Positions 29,185 to 38,245 of a stretch of 60,259 nt of DNA are shown here, piece after piece (position 1 is the stretch's first letter; each line of letters opens with the position of its first letter). The DNA comes from Colwellia sp. D2M02 (GTDB lineage Bacteria; Pseudomonadota; Gammaproteobacteria; Enterobacterales; Alteromonadaceae): positions 1 to 60,259 of the forward strand of contig NZ_JAHKPW010000003.1 of the NCBI RefSeq assembly GCF_018860755.1, given 5' to 3'. The position numbers were made by a program, and so were the translations under genes. Under the pieces are notes generated by a model. It was not told the origin of the DNA. It was given only the letters and a program-made list of their open reading frames with translations, and made no database searches.

Positions 29185-29654
29185 TGAAAGCATGGTGGCA
29201 ACAGCTAAATAGTCGTGAGCAGGCGTTGATCGCAGCAATGGCAGCAGTGATTACTATTTTCATATTTTACAGTGCGATTTGGCAGCCGCTTAATAGCAAC
29301 TTAATTAATGCGGATAAAAAGCTGGTAAGGCAACAGGCATTGTTGACTTGGGTTAATGAAAATACACAACGTTATAAACGTGCACAAGGTGTAGGCGGCT
29401 CAAGTCAAAGTCAGGGCAGTTTGTCAGGCATTGTTAACCGTAGCGCTAATTCATATCAATTAACCATAACGCGTGTTCAACCTCAAGGTGATGATATTCA
29501 AGTATGGTTAGATAGCGTTCCTTTTACCCAACTGCTGTTTTGGTTAGAACATTTAGTGAATAATGAAAAAATACACGTAGAGTCAATCGACTTAGCGCGT
29601 GCTGATCGCTCAGGTGAAGTGAAAGTAAGACGGTTGCAGTTAAGTAGGCATTAA
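29184..29654 (+). CDS. gspM: Type II secretion protein GspM
   Basis: A 156-residue bitopic inner-membrane protein, the partner of GspL. It begins MKAWWQQLNSREQALIAAMA and has a membrane segment near residues 18-36, then a periplasmic domain. AAAGGAAA lies about 7 bases before the ATG. The start overlaps a possible micro-ORF upstream. Confidence 0.92.
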   Translation: MKAWWQQLNSREQALIAAMAAVITIFIFYSAIWQPLNSNLINADKKLVRQQALLTWVNENTQRYKRAQGVGGSSQSQGSLSGIVNRSANSYQLTITRVQPQGDDIQVWLDSVPFTQLLFWLEHLVNNEKIHVESIDLARADRSGEVKVRRLQLSRH

Positions 29655-29742
29655 TCACAGTGCTAATGGTATTGTTCATCGCAATGTTATTACAATATAT
29701 ACAATAAGCTTTAGAATTTAAGCATAATAATTGAGAGTGTTA

Positions 29743-30501
29743 ATGAAAAAGTGGTTTGCCCTTGGGGCGTTTTTTTTGATGAGTTATCTAGTTTTTATTA
29801 TTGCGACATTACCGTTAGCATTTGTTATTAACAGCGTTAAATTGCCTAATCATATTAATGTGCAGGGTGTTTCGGGTACTGTGTGGCAAGGTGAAATAGC
29901 GCAAGTGGTGGTTAATCAAAATCATATTCAAAAAATCAACACAAAGCTCAGCTTTTGGTCTTTATTTACCTTAACACCCAAGGTAAATATCCACTTTGGT
30001 AATGATATTTTACCTGGACCACAAGGTGAACTGACGTTAGCAATATCACAAAGTACGCTTGAACTCTCTGATGTTACTTTATATGTTAAAGCTAATGATA
30101 TTGCTCAGCAACTAAAGTTGCCATTACCTGTTACTGCAAAAGGCGATGCTGAATTACAGCTATCTTCAATAGCTATCTCTTTAAGTACTTATGAGTGCCA
30201 GCAAGCGCAGGGCAATGTGAATTGGATACGAGCCGGTGTTATTGCCATGAAACAAAATATCAAGTTAGGCCAGTTTGCGGCAGACTTAAGTTGTGAACAA
30301 GGAAAGTTAGCGGCGACAGTGTCATCTAACAATGATTTAGGGTTAAGCTTTACTGCCTTAGTAAGCGCGCAGCGTGGCAAAATTGCCGCGACAGGGCAAG
30401 GGCACTTAAAACCTGGGGCTAAATTTCCTGAACAATTAAAGTCGGCGTTACCTTTTTTAGGTAGGGCGGATGCACAAGGTCGCTATCGTTTACAATTTTA
30501 G
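29743..30501 (+). CDS. gspN: Type II secretion protein GspN
   Basis: A 252-residue protein with one N-terminal membrane segment (about residues 5-24) and a periplasmic beta-rich part. ATG at 29743 is preferred over TTG at 29731. It ends the gsp operon. GspN is not essential in all T2SS and its exact role is not settled. The sequence includes VQGVSGTVWQGE, a pattern typical of GspN. An 88-base gap separates it from gspM. Confidence 0.88.
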   Translation: MKKWFALGAFFLMSYLVFIIATLPLAFVINSVKLPNHINVQGVSGTVWQGEIAQVVVNQNHIQKINTKLSFWSLFTLTPKVNIHFGNDILPGPQGELTLAISQSTLELSDVTLYVKANDIAQQLKLPLPVTAKGDAELQLSSIAISLSTYECQQAQGNVNWIRAGVIAMKQNIKLGQFAADLSCEQGKLAATVSSNNDLGLSFTALVSAQRGKIAATGQGHLKPGAKFPEQLKSALPFLGRADAQGRYRLQF

Positions 30502-30533
30502 TAAGTGATCATTAGGTGATCATTCGGTGAGCG

Positions 30534-31496
30534 TTAAGGGAGCGGTAATTTAGGCCAATCATTCGCGCGCAAGCGTTGTTGCTCTATCATGCCCCCTAAA
30601 CCTTGTAAGCCGCCAGTGTGTAATAATACTATACGTTCATTCGTCTTGAAGTAACCTTGTTCAAGTAAGTCGAGTAACGCGAGCAACATTTTACCTGAAT
30701 ATACCGGTTCAAAGGTTAATTGGCTTTGTTCATTAAAGCGAATGATACGGGTAAGATCTTCAGGGCTAAATTTGCCATAACCACCGCGATGAAATTGCGT
30801 CATTAACTGCCAGTTTTGGTGGGTTTTTCCTTGTTCACTCAACAGTGCCTTTATTTCATTACTTAAATATTCTGCTTGTTTTAAAACCGCAATACCTAAT
30901 AACTTATGCTGACTTTTAGTTTCAAACAATTGGCTATCGCCATCGATAAGCCCTGCTAAAGTGCCACCACTGCCAACAGGTGTTAAAAGAGTATCAAACT
31001 GTGTTTGTTGTGCTAGCTCGGCTATTACCTCACTTACGCCTTCAACAGCTAATTTATTACTACCCCCTTCTGGAATGATAAAAAAATTAGGATACTGTTG
31101 GCTTAATTCTAATAAAAAATCATCATCGAAACGGCGGCGGTAAGTTTTTCTATCAACAAAGTGACATTGCATGCCCCAATGTTTTGCCCAGCTTAAGGTG
31201 TAGTTATTTTCATATTGTGCTTCGCCTCGAATAATGCCCAAACAAGGCAAGCCTAATTGGTAGCATGCAAAGGCAAAAGCATGAATATGATTTGAGTAGC
31301 TACCACCAAAAGTTAAAGCGCCACTATAACCTTGTTTTTTTAGGTGTTCTAAGTTGTATTTTAGTTTGCGCCATTTGTTTCCTGAGATAATTGGGTGAAG
31401 TAAGTCATCTCGTTTAATTTCTACTTGCACTTTATGTTGAGTGAACAGTGGGTGATTAATTTTTTCTAGTGCTGAAAAGTTGTTCTTTAGCTTCAT
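30534..31496 (-). CDS. PLP-dependent enzyme, ACC deaminase/D-cysteine desulfhydrase family
   Basis: A 320-residue cytoplasmic pyridoxal-phosphate enzyme of the tryptophan-synthase-beta fold. SGNKWRKLKYN near residues 38-48 carries the PLP-binding lysine of the family (Lys41 or Lys44), and GGSYSNHIHAFA and TPVGSGGTLAGL are its phosphate-binding and cofactor loops. Family members deaminate 1-aminocyclopropane-1-carboxylate or break down D-cysteine; I cannot choose between them. It lies on the opposite strand between the gsp and msh operons, convergent with gspN and divergent from mshI, and has no obvious link with secretion. Confidence 0.82.
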   Translation of the reverse strand: MKLKNNFSALEKINHPLFTQHKVQVEIKRDDLLHPIISGNKWRKLKYNLEHLKKQGYSGALTFGGSYSNHIHAFAFACYQLGLPCLGIIRGEAQYENNYTLSWAKHWGMQCHFVDRKTYRRRFDDDFLLELSQQYPNFFIIPEGGSNKLAVEGVSEVIAELAQQTQFDTLLTPVGSGGTLAGLIDGDSQLFETKSQHKLLGIAVLKQAEYLSNEIKALLSEQGKTHQNWQLMTQFHRGGYGKFSPEDLTRIIRFNEQSQLTFEPVYSGKMLLALLDLLEQGYFKTNERIVLLHTGGLQGLGGMIEQQRLRANDWPKLPLP

Positions 31497-31644
31497 GGTG
31501 ACTATGCTTGTGTTGATGTAACTTGCTTGTTAACAAGGAAAAATAGGAAATCACTTGCACCTTATGGGTAATTAAGGATAATGGATTAATGCTAATTTTA
31601 GCTGTTTCAGCTTAAATTTAATAGAATTGGTATAAAACAGATAA

Positions 31645-32661
31645 ATGTCATTATTAACACATATAAGTAAATTATTCTCCAAAAAACAACCTGCTCAGGT
31701 TATTGGTATTGCCTTGCAACAACAGGTGATTTCACTGTGTTCAATACCTCAAAGCCAAAGCCAAAGCCAAAGCCAAAGCGAGGCGCAAACGCCTGAGCAG
31801 AGTAATACTGTTTTATTTGATGAAGGTAAGGTTGCTAATTCAGACTTTATTCTGGCTATTGAACAACTTGATAATAAACATAATTTAGCTGGGCAAGCTC
31901 ATTTGGTGTTAAATGCTAGCCAAACGCAAATCGTACAAGTAGATAAACCTAGCGTTCCCGACAGTGAAATTTGCGCTGCACTGAAGTGGCAAGTTAAAGA
32001 TCTTGTTTCTGTTTCACCAGAAAATATGGTGCTTGATTACTTTGATGGACCTGTGCTTTCAGGCGGCGTAGAAAAAATTAATGTTGTTTGTGCTGCTGTA
32101 CCTGAACTTAAAAAATTAGTCGCAACTATAAACGATGGTGATATGAGCTTAATTAGCATTACTACGCCAGAATTTGCGTTTGCTAATTTAGTCGCCAAAC
32201 AAAATGATGCGTGTTTATTAGTTTGTCAGCAGCCGAATGAGGAAATTCTGATACTGATTGTTAAACAAGGGCAGTTATTTTTTCATCGTCGACTACGCGG
32301 GTTTGCGCAGCTTGCTAATAACACAGAAGAAGAGTTAGCGGGTCATATTATTGATAATCTGAGTTTAGAAATACAACGTTCAACGGATTATTTTGAGCGA
32401 CAATTAAAGCAGGCTCCTATTAAAGAGCTAAAAGTTTTAGTCCCGATAAAATTAGAAGCCTTTTTTGCTCGTAAACTAGCCGAAAACACTAATGTGCCTG
32501 TAACCTTATTAGCTTTACCTAAGCCTTATCATGAACAAAGAGAGTATGCGGCGGCATTAGGTGCAGTATTCGGAAGTATCGTTGATAATACGGCAGCTGT
32601 CGAACTTGAAAAAGCAACAATATCTGAACCACAGGCTCACAAGCTAGAAGGTGGTGTGTAA
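31645..32661 (+). CDS. mshI: MSHA pilus assembly protein MshI (PilM-like)
   Basis: A 338-residue cytoplasmic actin-like protein of the PilM type, expected to anchor the inner-membrane assembly complex. The regions IGIALQQQVISLCS and EICAALKWQVKDLV fit the family. Residues 36-45 are a Ser-Gln repeat encoded by five copies of CAAAGC. No strong ribosome site precedes the ATG. It shares its last base with the PilN-like gene that follows. The mshH/csrD gene, often first in this locus, is absent here. Confidence 0.85.
   Translation: MSLLTHISKLFSKKQPAQVIGIALQQQVISLCSIPQSQSQSQSQSEAQTPEQSNTVLFDEGKVANSDFILAIEQLDNKHNLAGQAHLVLNASQTQIVQVDKPSVPDSEICAALKWQVKDLVSVSPENMVLDYFDGPVLSGGVEKINVVCAAVPELKKLVATINDGDMSLISITTPEFAFANLVAKQNDACLLVCQQPNEEILILIVKQGQLFFHRRLRGFAQLANNTEEELAGHIIDNLSLEIQRSTDYFERQLKQAPIKELKVLVPIKLEAFFARKLAENTNVPVTLLALPKPYHEQREYAAALGAVFGSIVDNTAAVELEKATISEPQAHKLEGGV
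31750..31779 (+). repeat. In-frame CAAAGC x5 microsatellite in mshI
   Basis: Five perfect copies of CAAAGC lie in tandem and encode (Ser-Gln) repeats. A six-base unit can lose or gain copies without frameshift. Confidence 0.95.
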
Positions 32662-33263
32662 TGGCGGGTAAATATAGCGTAAATTTACTGCAAACTGAGC
32701 TACTACCTGAACAAGTGTTATTGACGTTACCGCGAGTAATTGCTTTATGGGGGGTAAGTTTACTATTTATGCTGCTTTGGGCAATTATCGTCAATGTACA
32801 GTACGCTGCCCTAAGTGAAAAACATGGTGCTTTAGCGTTAGAAAAAAAACACCAAACTAAAGTCATGGAAGACTTAGAGCAACGATTAGTAAACCGTAAA
32901 GCGGATCCTTTATTAGAAGAAAAGTTAACAACCGTTAAATTATTATTACAACATAAAGATACATTGCTAACTAAGCTTACCGACACTAAGCAAATATTTG
33001 TTAGTGGTTTTTCTATGGCTATGACTGAACTAGCTGAATTGCATCATCGTGATATTCGTTTGCAGCATATTACTATTAGTAATGATGATATGAGCTTTGC
33101 TGGTATCGCTAAAAAACCAGAAACAGTACCTGCTTGGTTGTCAGGTTTTGAAAAATCTACCTTATTATCGGGTAAAGACTTTGTTCATTTTAGACTTGCA
33201 AAAAATGATGAAAATATGACAACGTTTATTGTTAGCTCTAGCGCAATTGCAGCAGGTGAATAA
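32661..33263 (+). CDS. MSHA assembly protein, PilN-like
   Basis: A 200-residue bitopic protein. The N-terminal KYSVNLLQTELLP is the PilN-type motif that binds the PilM-like protein, a membrane segment follows near residues 30-47, and then a coiled coil (about 55-95). The gene follows mshI with an overlapping TAATG. In some MSHA loci it is called MshI2; I leave the symbol open. Confidence 0.82.
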   Translation: MAGKYSVNLLQTELLPEQVLLTLPRVIALWGVSLLFMLLWAIIVNVQYAALSEKHGALALEKKHQTKVMEDLEQRLVNRKADPLLEEKLTTVKLLLQHKDTLLTKLTDTKQIFVSGFSMAMTELAELHHRDIRLQHITISNDDMSFAGIAKKPETVPAWLSGFEKSTLLSGKDFVHFRLAKNDENMTTFIVSSSAIAAGE

Positions 33264-33994
33264 TGAAAAAACAATGGCAAGAATATAGTCGAAAGTATTT
33301 AGAAATTACTCCTCGCGAGCAAATATTGATAATGTTAACGGGGTTGGTTGTGATTACTTTGGTAATATTTCACTTCTTCATCGATAATAAAATGGTTTCT
33401 AATAATGTATTTACTAATGAAATAAAACAGTTAGAAATAAATAACCGCACTTTGGTTTTATCTATTAATGAGTATAAACAAGCGTTAAAGCAAGATCCTA
33501 ATCGCCTTGTACGTGAAAAAATATCAGCATTTGAACATAAATTGGCGAAAATTGATGAACAGCTACTCGCGCTTACGTCAGAACTTATTAACCCAATACA
33601 AATGCGCTATGCCTTACTTGACCTACTTAATGTTGCTAAAGGGGTTGAGTTATTGTCTTTTGAATTAATAGGTGCTGAGCCGCTACTAACTGTTGTTAGC
33701 GAACAAAATGATAAGTCATCCACTGCTCAGTTAACTTCAACCGTGAGTAATGGCGATGAGAAAATTGATAATAAAGCCCCTCAAAACATTGGTTTAAATT
33801 TATATCGACATGGCATAAAAATAAAGTTGGAGGGAGATTACTTTGCACTACAACAATATTTACATCAGCTAGAGCAACTTTCGTGGAAGTTTTTTTGGCA
33901 AGAGTTTGACTTTAAAGTAAAAGACTATCCGTTAAATGAACTATCGATAGAAATATATAGCTTAGGCTCTAAAAAGGAGTTTGTGGGTGTATAA
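33263..33994 (+). CDS. mshJ: MSHA biogenesis protein MshJ (PilO-like)
   Basis: A 243-residue bitopic protein with a short cytoplasmic start, a membrane segment at about residues 21-37 and a periplasmic coiled coil and ferredoxin-like domain. It is the PilO equivalent. Overlaps its upstream neighbour by one base (TAATG). Confidence 0.82.
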   Translation: MKKQWQEYSRKYLEITPREQILIMLTGLVVITLVIFHFFIDNKMVSNNVFTNEIKQLEINNRTLVLSINEYKQALKQDPNRLVREKISAFEHKLAKIDEQLLALTSELINPIQMRYALLDLLNVAKGVELLSFELIGAEPLLTVVSEQNDKSSTAQLTSTVSNGDEKIDNKAPQNIGLNLYRHGIKIKLEGDYFALQQYLHQLEQLSWKFFWQEFDFKVKDYPLNELSIEIYSLGSKKEFVGV

Positions 33995-34298
33995 ACGTTT
34001 ATTATTGCTTTGTTTGTTAATATCGCTCAATTTTTTTGAGGTGGCTCACGCAACCAGCGATCCAACAAAACCGTTTGCCAGTGAAGCGGCGTCTACTATT
34101 ACTGAAAATAAACTGGTATTACAGTCGATTATTCACCGTGATAATGTGGCTATGGCAATTATTAATGGAAAAGTAATTAAGCAGGGAGCCGCGTTAGGGC
34201 AGTATCAAGTAGCACAAATTAATGATGATAATGTCGTTTTACATAGTGATGACGAAAATATAAAACTTTATATTTTTAAAAACAAAGTGTTAAGGTAG
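33987..34298 (+). CDS. mshK: MSHA biogenesis protein MshK (PilP-like)
   Basis: A 103-residue exported protein. I place the start at GTG 33987 because AGGAG lies 7 bases upstream; the TTG at 33981 is too close to it. A signal peptide covers about residues 1-21 (ending VAHA), then TSDPTKPF and a PilP/GspC-HR-like domain with AIINGKVIKQGAALGQYQV. It overlaps mshJ by eight bases. Its stop codon lies inside a hairpin. Confidence 0.8.
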   Translation: MYKRLLLLCLLISLNFFEVAHATSDPTKPFASEAASTITENKLVLQSIIHRDNVAMAIINGKVIKQGAALGQYQVAQINDDNVVLHSDDENIKLYIFKNKVLR

Positions 34299-34316
34299 AT
34301 TTTGATCTACCTTTTA
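34291..34316 (+). terminator. Terminator-like hairpin at the end of mshK
   Basis: AAGGTAGAT (34292-34300) pairs perfectly with ATCTACCTT (34305-34313) around TTTG and is followed by TT. The mshK stop codon TAG lies in the left arm. The T run is short, so it may give partial termination or attenuation. Confidence 0.5.
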
Positions 34317-34350
34317 GGTTTAATGCTTTTAAAAAAGTGACAAGTTAATA

Positions 34351-36069
34351 ATGACAAAAACAGCAACTTTTATAAAAAAATCTACTTTAAGTACAGTGCT
34401 CTCAAGCTTGTTATTAACCTTGGTTGGTTGTCAAAGTGTGCCAAAAGAACCAAGTGAATTCAAAAATAACCTTGATCAAGCGATTAATGAAACCGCGACT
34501 TTACACGCGCCTAAACCGTTGGAGTCTGTTCCTAACTCAGTACAACAAGAGTTAATGCAACAAAGCATGCAACAAGCTAAAGATAGTTTGTTATCGGAAA
34601 AAAGGTTGCAAGTGTCGGCCAGTGATGTTGCCGCGAAAGACTTTTTTGGCGCTATTGTTGAAGGTTCAAATTATAGTGTTGCTATTCACCCTGATGTTGT
34701 CGGGCAAATATCTCTTAACTTAACTGATGTTACCTTAAGTGAGGTTTTGGATGTTGTTCAAGAAATTTACGGATTTGAAATAGTTAAAAGAGAAAATATT
34801 ATTCAGGTTTACCCTGCCGGTATTCGCACCGAAACTATTGCTTTAAATTATTTATTTTTAAAACGCTATGGCACTTCTAGCACCAGTATCAATTCTGGAG
34901 GGGTTTCAGAAAACGATCCTAATAGCGGGAATAACAACAATAATAATGGCAATAATAACAGTAACGGAAATAGTGGCAGTAATAACAACAATAACAATCA
35001 GAATAATCAAAATGCAACGAGCGGCATTAACATTTATACCGAAAATGAATCTGATTTTTGGCAAGAACTAAAAGATACGTTAACTAGCTTTGTTGGTACT
35101 GAAAATGGCCGTTCAGTGATTGTTTCACCATTAGCGGGTTTAGTAACTGTTAGTGGTTTGCCATCAGAAATTAATGCAGTGAAGAAATTTATTCACGATA
35201 CGGAAGCGCATCTGCATCGCCAAGTTATTATTGAAGCAAAAATCATGGAAGTAACTTTGAATGATGATTACCAACAAGGAGTTCGCTGGGATGAAGTATT
35301 AGGTAGTCTAGGTAATACCAACTTTACCTTTAATACTGCGGGTCAAATAGCGGGCAACTCTATATCATCAAAAATAGGTGGAAGTACGTCATTAAGCTTT
35401 TCGGGACCAGATTTTAGTGGTGTGATTGACCTATTGCAAACCCAAGGTAATGTTCAGGTGTTATCTAGTCCTAGAATTACCGCTACTAATAACCAAAAAG
35501 CGGTTATTAAAGTGGGTGAAGATGAATATTTTGTCACTGAAATTTCAAGCACTACTACCACTGGAACGGCAACCACAACAACCCCAGAGGTGACATTGAC
35601 GCCTTTCTTTTCTGGCATAGCTTTAGACGTTACCCCGCAAATAGATAAAGATGGTGGGGTGATTTTACATGTTCACCCGTCAGTGACGCTAACAGACGAA
35701 CAAAATAAATCGATTAAACTCGGTAACGAACTATTAGTGCTGCCATTAGCGTTAAGTAGTGTTCGTGAGTCAGACACTATTATTAAAGCGAAGTCAGGTG
35801 AAATTGTGGTTATAGGTGGTTTAATTGAAACCTATACTATTGATAACGAATCAAAAACGCCATTGTTAGGCGACATTCCATACTTAGGGGAACTCTTTAA
35901 AAGTAAGAGCGTTACTAGCCAAAAACGAGAGTTAATTATATTACTTAAGCCAATGGTTGTTGGCCAAGATACCTGGAAAACGCAATTACAAGATGCCCGT
36001 GACTTACTGAAAAAGTGGTATCCAGAAAATAAAGAAAGTTGCCAAGGTGACCAACAAGCGTGTAATTAA
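34351..36069 (+). CDS. mshL: MSHA secretin MshL
   Basis: A 572-residue outer-membrane secretin for the MSHA pilus. The N-terminus is a lipoprotein signal with lipobox LVGC and Cys27. A STN-like/N0 domain (about 90-150) is followed by a long Asn-rich segment (about 191-223) and the secretin barrel (about 320-560) with EIVVIGGLIE and PLLGDIPYLGELFKS. The Asn-rich segment is coded mostly by AAT/AAC and falls between domains. The start is ATG after TTAATA; the ribosome site is weak. Confidence 0.9.
   Translation: MTKTATFIKKSTLSTVLSSLLLTLVGCQSVPKEPSEFKNNLDQAINETATLHAPKPLESVPNSVQQELMQQSMQQAKDSLLSEKRLQVSASDVAAKDFFGAIVEGSNYSVAIHPDVVGQISLNLTDVTLSEVLDVVQEIYGFEIVKRENIIQVYPAGIRTETIALNYLFLKRYGTSSTSINSGGVSENDPNSGNNNNNNGNNNSNGNSGSNNNNNNQNNQNATSGINIYTENESDFWQELKDTLTSFVGTENGRSVIVSPLAGLVTVSGLPSEINAVKKFIHDTEAHLHRQVIIEAKIMEVTLNDDYQQGVRWDEVLGSLGNTNFTFNTAGQIAGNSISSKIGGSTSLSFSGPDFSGVIDLLQTQGNVQVLSSPRITATNNQKAVIKVGEDEYFVTEISSTTTTGTATTTTPEVTLTPFFSGIALDVTPQIDKDGGVILHVHPSVTLTDEQNKSIKLGNELLVLPLALSSVRESDTIIKAKSGEIVVIGGLIETYTIDNESKTPLLGDIPYLGELFKSKSVTSQKRELIILLKPMVVGQDTWKTQLQDARDLLKKWYPENKESCQGDQQACN
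34921..35019 (+). repeat. Asn-rich low-complexity tract within mshL
   Basis: Codons 191-223 are almost all AAT or AAC with Gly, Ser and Gln. The run looks like trinucleotide slippage and gives a flexible linker between the N domains and the barrel. Confidence 0.85.
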
Positions 36070-36093
36070 TTTATAACGCTGCATTAATTCACT

Positions 36094-36137
36094 AGAGCTA
36101 ACTTAGGCACATTTAAGCTTAGCTCTCTTAACTTTTT
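36094..36137 (+). other. Hairpin with T run between mshL and mshM
   Basis: AGAGCTAA (36094-36101) pairs with TTAGCTCT (36119-36126), with a T run (36133-36137) seven bases later. It could attenuate readthrough into mshM. Confidence 0.4.
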
Positions 36138-36178
36138 AAGTAATCATCGTGAAAATAGCGTAATAAACAGAGATAACT

Positions 36179-37099
36179 ATGTACCTTTATCATTTTGGTT
36201 TAAGCGAATTACCTTTTACGCTAACACCAAATACCAACTTTTTTCTGGGTGTTACTCCGCATAACGAAGCTTTAGCTGTGTTAATGACGGCACTTAAAAC
36301 TGGCGAAGGGTTCATTAAAGTTATTGGTGAAGTAGGTACAGGAAAAACCCTGCTATGTCGTAAGCTCTTAAATGAAATTCCCGAGCACTTTGTTACAGCT
36401 TATATACCTAACCCTTATTTAAATCCTGATGAATTAAGACGAGCCGTTGCGTTAGAGCTAGGTGTAAAACAAGCACAGCGTATGAATTCTCAACTGCTAA
36501 CTCAACGGATTCAAAGTCGCTTACTGGAGTTGCATGGTCAAGGTCGTTCCGTTGTACTTATTCTCGACGAGGCTCAAGCCTTACCTGATGAAAGCTTAGA
36601 AGCATTAAGGTTATTTACGAACTTAGAAACAGAAACACGTAAATTATTACAAGTGGTGTTATTTGCTCAGCCCGAGTTAGATACTAGGTTGAATGAAAAT
36701 AATTTTCGCCAATTACATCAACGAATTACATTTTCTTATACATTACGGGCGATGAATGAAACCGAAGTTAATCATTATATTCAACATAGAATGCAAGTTG
36801 CAGGATATAAAGGTGCTTCGTTATTTTCGAAAAGTCTATGTAAAAAAATTACTAAGGCAAGTCAAGGAATTCCAAGATTGGTAAATATTTTATGTCATAA
36901 AATGTTGATGCTAAGTTATGGGCAAGGGCACTATCAAATGAGTGTTCAGCAGCTAAAAGTTGCTATCAAAGACACTGAATCTATTAACCGCTCATCGTCC
37001 CACTTCTTTCGCTTTAGTATGATTTTAAGTTTTATATTATGTGTGAGTGTATTACTTGTGGCTGGTTTTAGTTATTACGGATGGGATATGAAGCTGTGA
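36179..37099 (+). CDS. mshM: MSHA AAA-type ATPase MshM
   Basis: A 306-residue ExeA-like ATPase. Walker A is GEVGTGKT (about residues 51-58) and Walker B is VLILDEAQAL. The start YLYHFGLSELPFTLTPN is typical of the ExeA/MshM family. A C-terminal membrane segment lies near residues 278-300. The stop overlaps the mshN GTG. Confidence 0.9.
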   Translation: MYLYHFGLSELPFTLTPNTNFFLGVTPHNEALAVLMTALKTGEGFIKVIGEVGTGKTLLCRKLLNEIPEHFVTAYIPNPYLNPDELRRAVALELGVKQAQRMNSQLLTQRIQSRLLELHGQGRSVVLILDEAQALPDESLEALRLFTNLETETRKLLQVVLFAQPELDTRLNENNFRQLHQRITFSYTLRAMNETEVNHYIQHRMQVAGYKGASLFSKSLCKKITKASQGIPRLVNILCHKMLMLSYGQGHYQMSVQQLKVAIKDTESINRSSSHFFRFSMILSFILCVSVLLVAGFSYYGWDMKL

Positions 37100-38241
37100 G
37101 TGTTATCAATCAAATGTTAAAAGATTTACAAGACAGATCGCCAGAGCCAGGAGCACCTAATGCTACCCCAGTAATGACGCCTGCGCCGCGCTCTTCGGTA
37201 AAACTTATCGCTATTACTTTAGCAGTAATCTTGCTTTGTAACGCTGTAGGTTTATATGTTTGGTTTTTAGTGAGCGAGAATAACGCCTTAAAAGCTGAAA
37301 ATATTGAAAATTATACCGCCAAAGTACTTGCTGTTACTGCACCTGAAACCGTAAATGAAGTTCAGGTTGCTCATACTAAAAAAATTGAAAATACCAGCGC
37401 CGAAAACACCAGCGCCGAAAAAGCCATGGTGAGTAGTACAGATGAAAGTACACTGAGCAACGAAAGTACAACCCAAAGAGCATTGCCTAGTAAGCAAGAG
37501 ATAATGAAATATAAGGAAGAGCAAACTAGTGTTGAAGACGTTGCGGCTACTGAGCAACCCGTAATACCTCCTCACAGAGTCAAAGCAATAGAGCCTAAAC
37601 CTAAAGTCGATAAGCCAGTAATAACTCAACCGGCTAATAAAGCAAAAATGTTAGTGTCGAGTCGGCATTTTACTTCTGCTGAGTTGGTACAACAAAAGTT
37701 AACACAAGCAGAAGCTGCGATTAACCGTAATGAAATAGCTAAGGCTGAGCAATTATTTGAAGATATTTTGATTATTGATGCCACACAAGTGCTAGCGCGA
37801 AAAAAACTTGCTGCGTTATGGTTTGGTCGTCAAGCGTGGCAAGAAGCGATAAATTTATTGGCGCAAGGTATAGCGATAAGCCCGAATAATAGTGGTTTAC
37901 GTATGCTACAGGCACAAATACTACTCAAACAGAATAAAGTCTCTTTAGCGTATCAAGCATTAATACCGCTAAGAAAACTAGAGCAGCAAGACTATCAAAT
38001 ACTTTTAGCTAATACCGCACAGCAAGTAGCTCAATATGAGGCAGCAATTAACGCTTATAAATTATTACTTAAAATGCAACCTAATAGTGCCCGTTGGTAT
38101 TTAGGTTTAGCTATTGTTTACGACCAAAATAGTCAATTTGATTTAGCGATAGCGCAATATAAATTAGCACTACAGCGCGGTGAACTATCAACAGATTCGG
38201 CAAGCTTTGCGCAGCAACGCATTGTAGCTTTAGGAGAATAA
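37096..38241 (+). CDS. mshN: MSHA biogenesis protein MshN (TPR)
   Basis: A 381-residue bitopic protein. I choose GTG at 37096 (MSVINQMLKDL, the usual MshN start, in a GTGA overlap with mshM) over the ATG at 37081. A membrane segment is near residues 37-58, then a low-complexity linker with a duplicated 15-base unit, and a TPR-type C-terminal half (about 200-380). Confidence 0.88.
   Translation: MSVINQMLKDLQDRSPEPGAPNATPVMTPAPRSSVKLIAITLAVILLCNAVGLYVWFLVSENNALKAENIENYTAKVLAVTAPETVNEVQVAHTKKIENTSAENTSAEKAMVSSTDESTLSNESTTQRALPSKQEIMKYKEEQTSVEDVAATEQPVIPPHRVKAIEPKPKVDKPVITQPANKAKMLVSSRHFTSAELVQQKLTQAEAAINRNEIAKAEQLFEDILIIDATQVLARKKLAALWFGRQAWQEAINLLAQGIAISPNNSGLRMLQAQILLKQNKVSLAYQALIPLRKLEQQDYQILLANTAQQVAQYEAAINAYKLLLKMQPNSARWYLGLAIVYDQNSQFDLAIAQYKLALQRGELSTDSASFAQQRIVALGE
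37387..37416 (+). repeat. 15-base tandem duplication in mshN linker
   Basis: GAAAATACCAGCGCC and GAAAACACCAGCGCC are adjacent near-identical units coding Glu-Asn-Thr-Ser-Ala twice. Confidence 0.85.
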
Positions 38242-38245
38242 ATAC

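Noticed and set aside
30503..30524. Two TGATCA copies between gspN and the PLP enzyme gene
   Set aside because: Short direct repeats in a 32-base convergent gap without a clear hairpin or T run.
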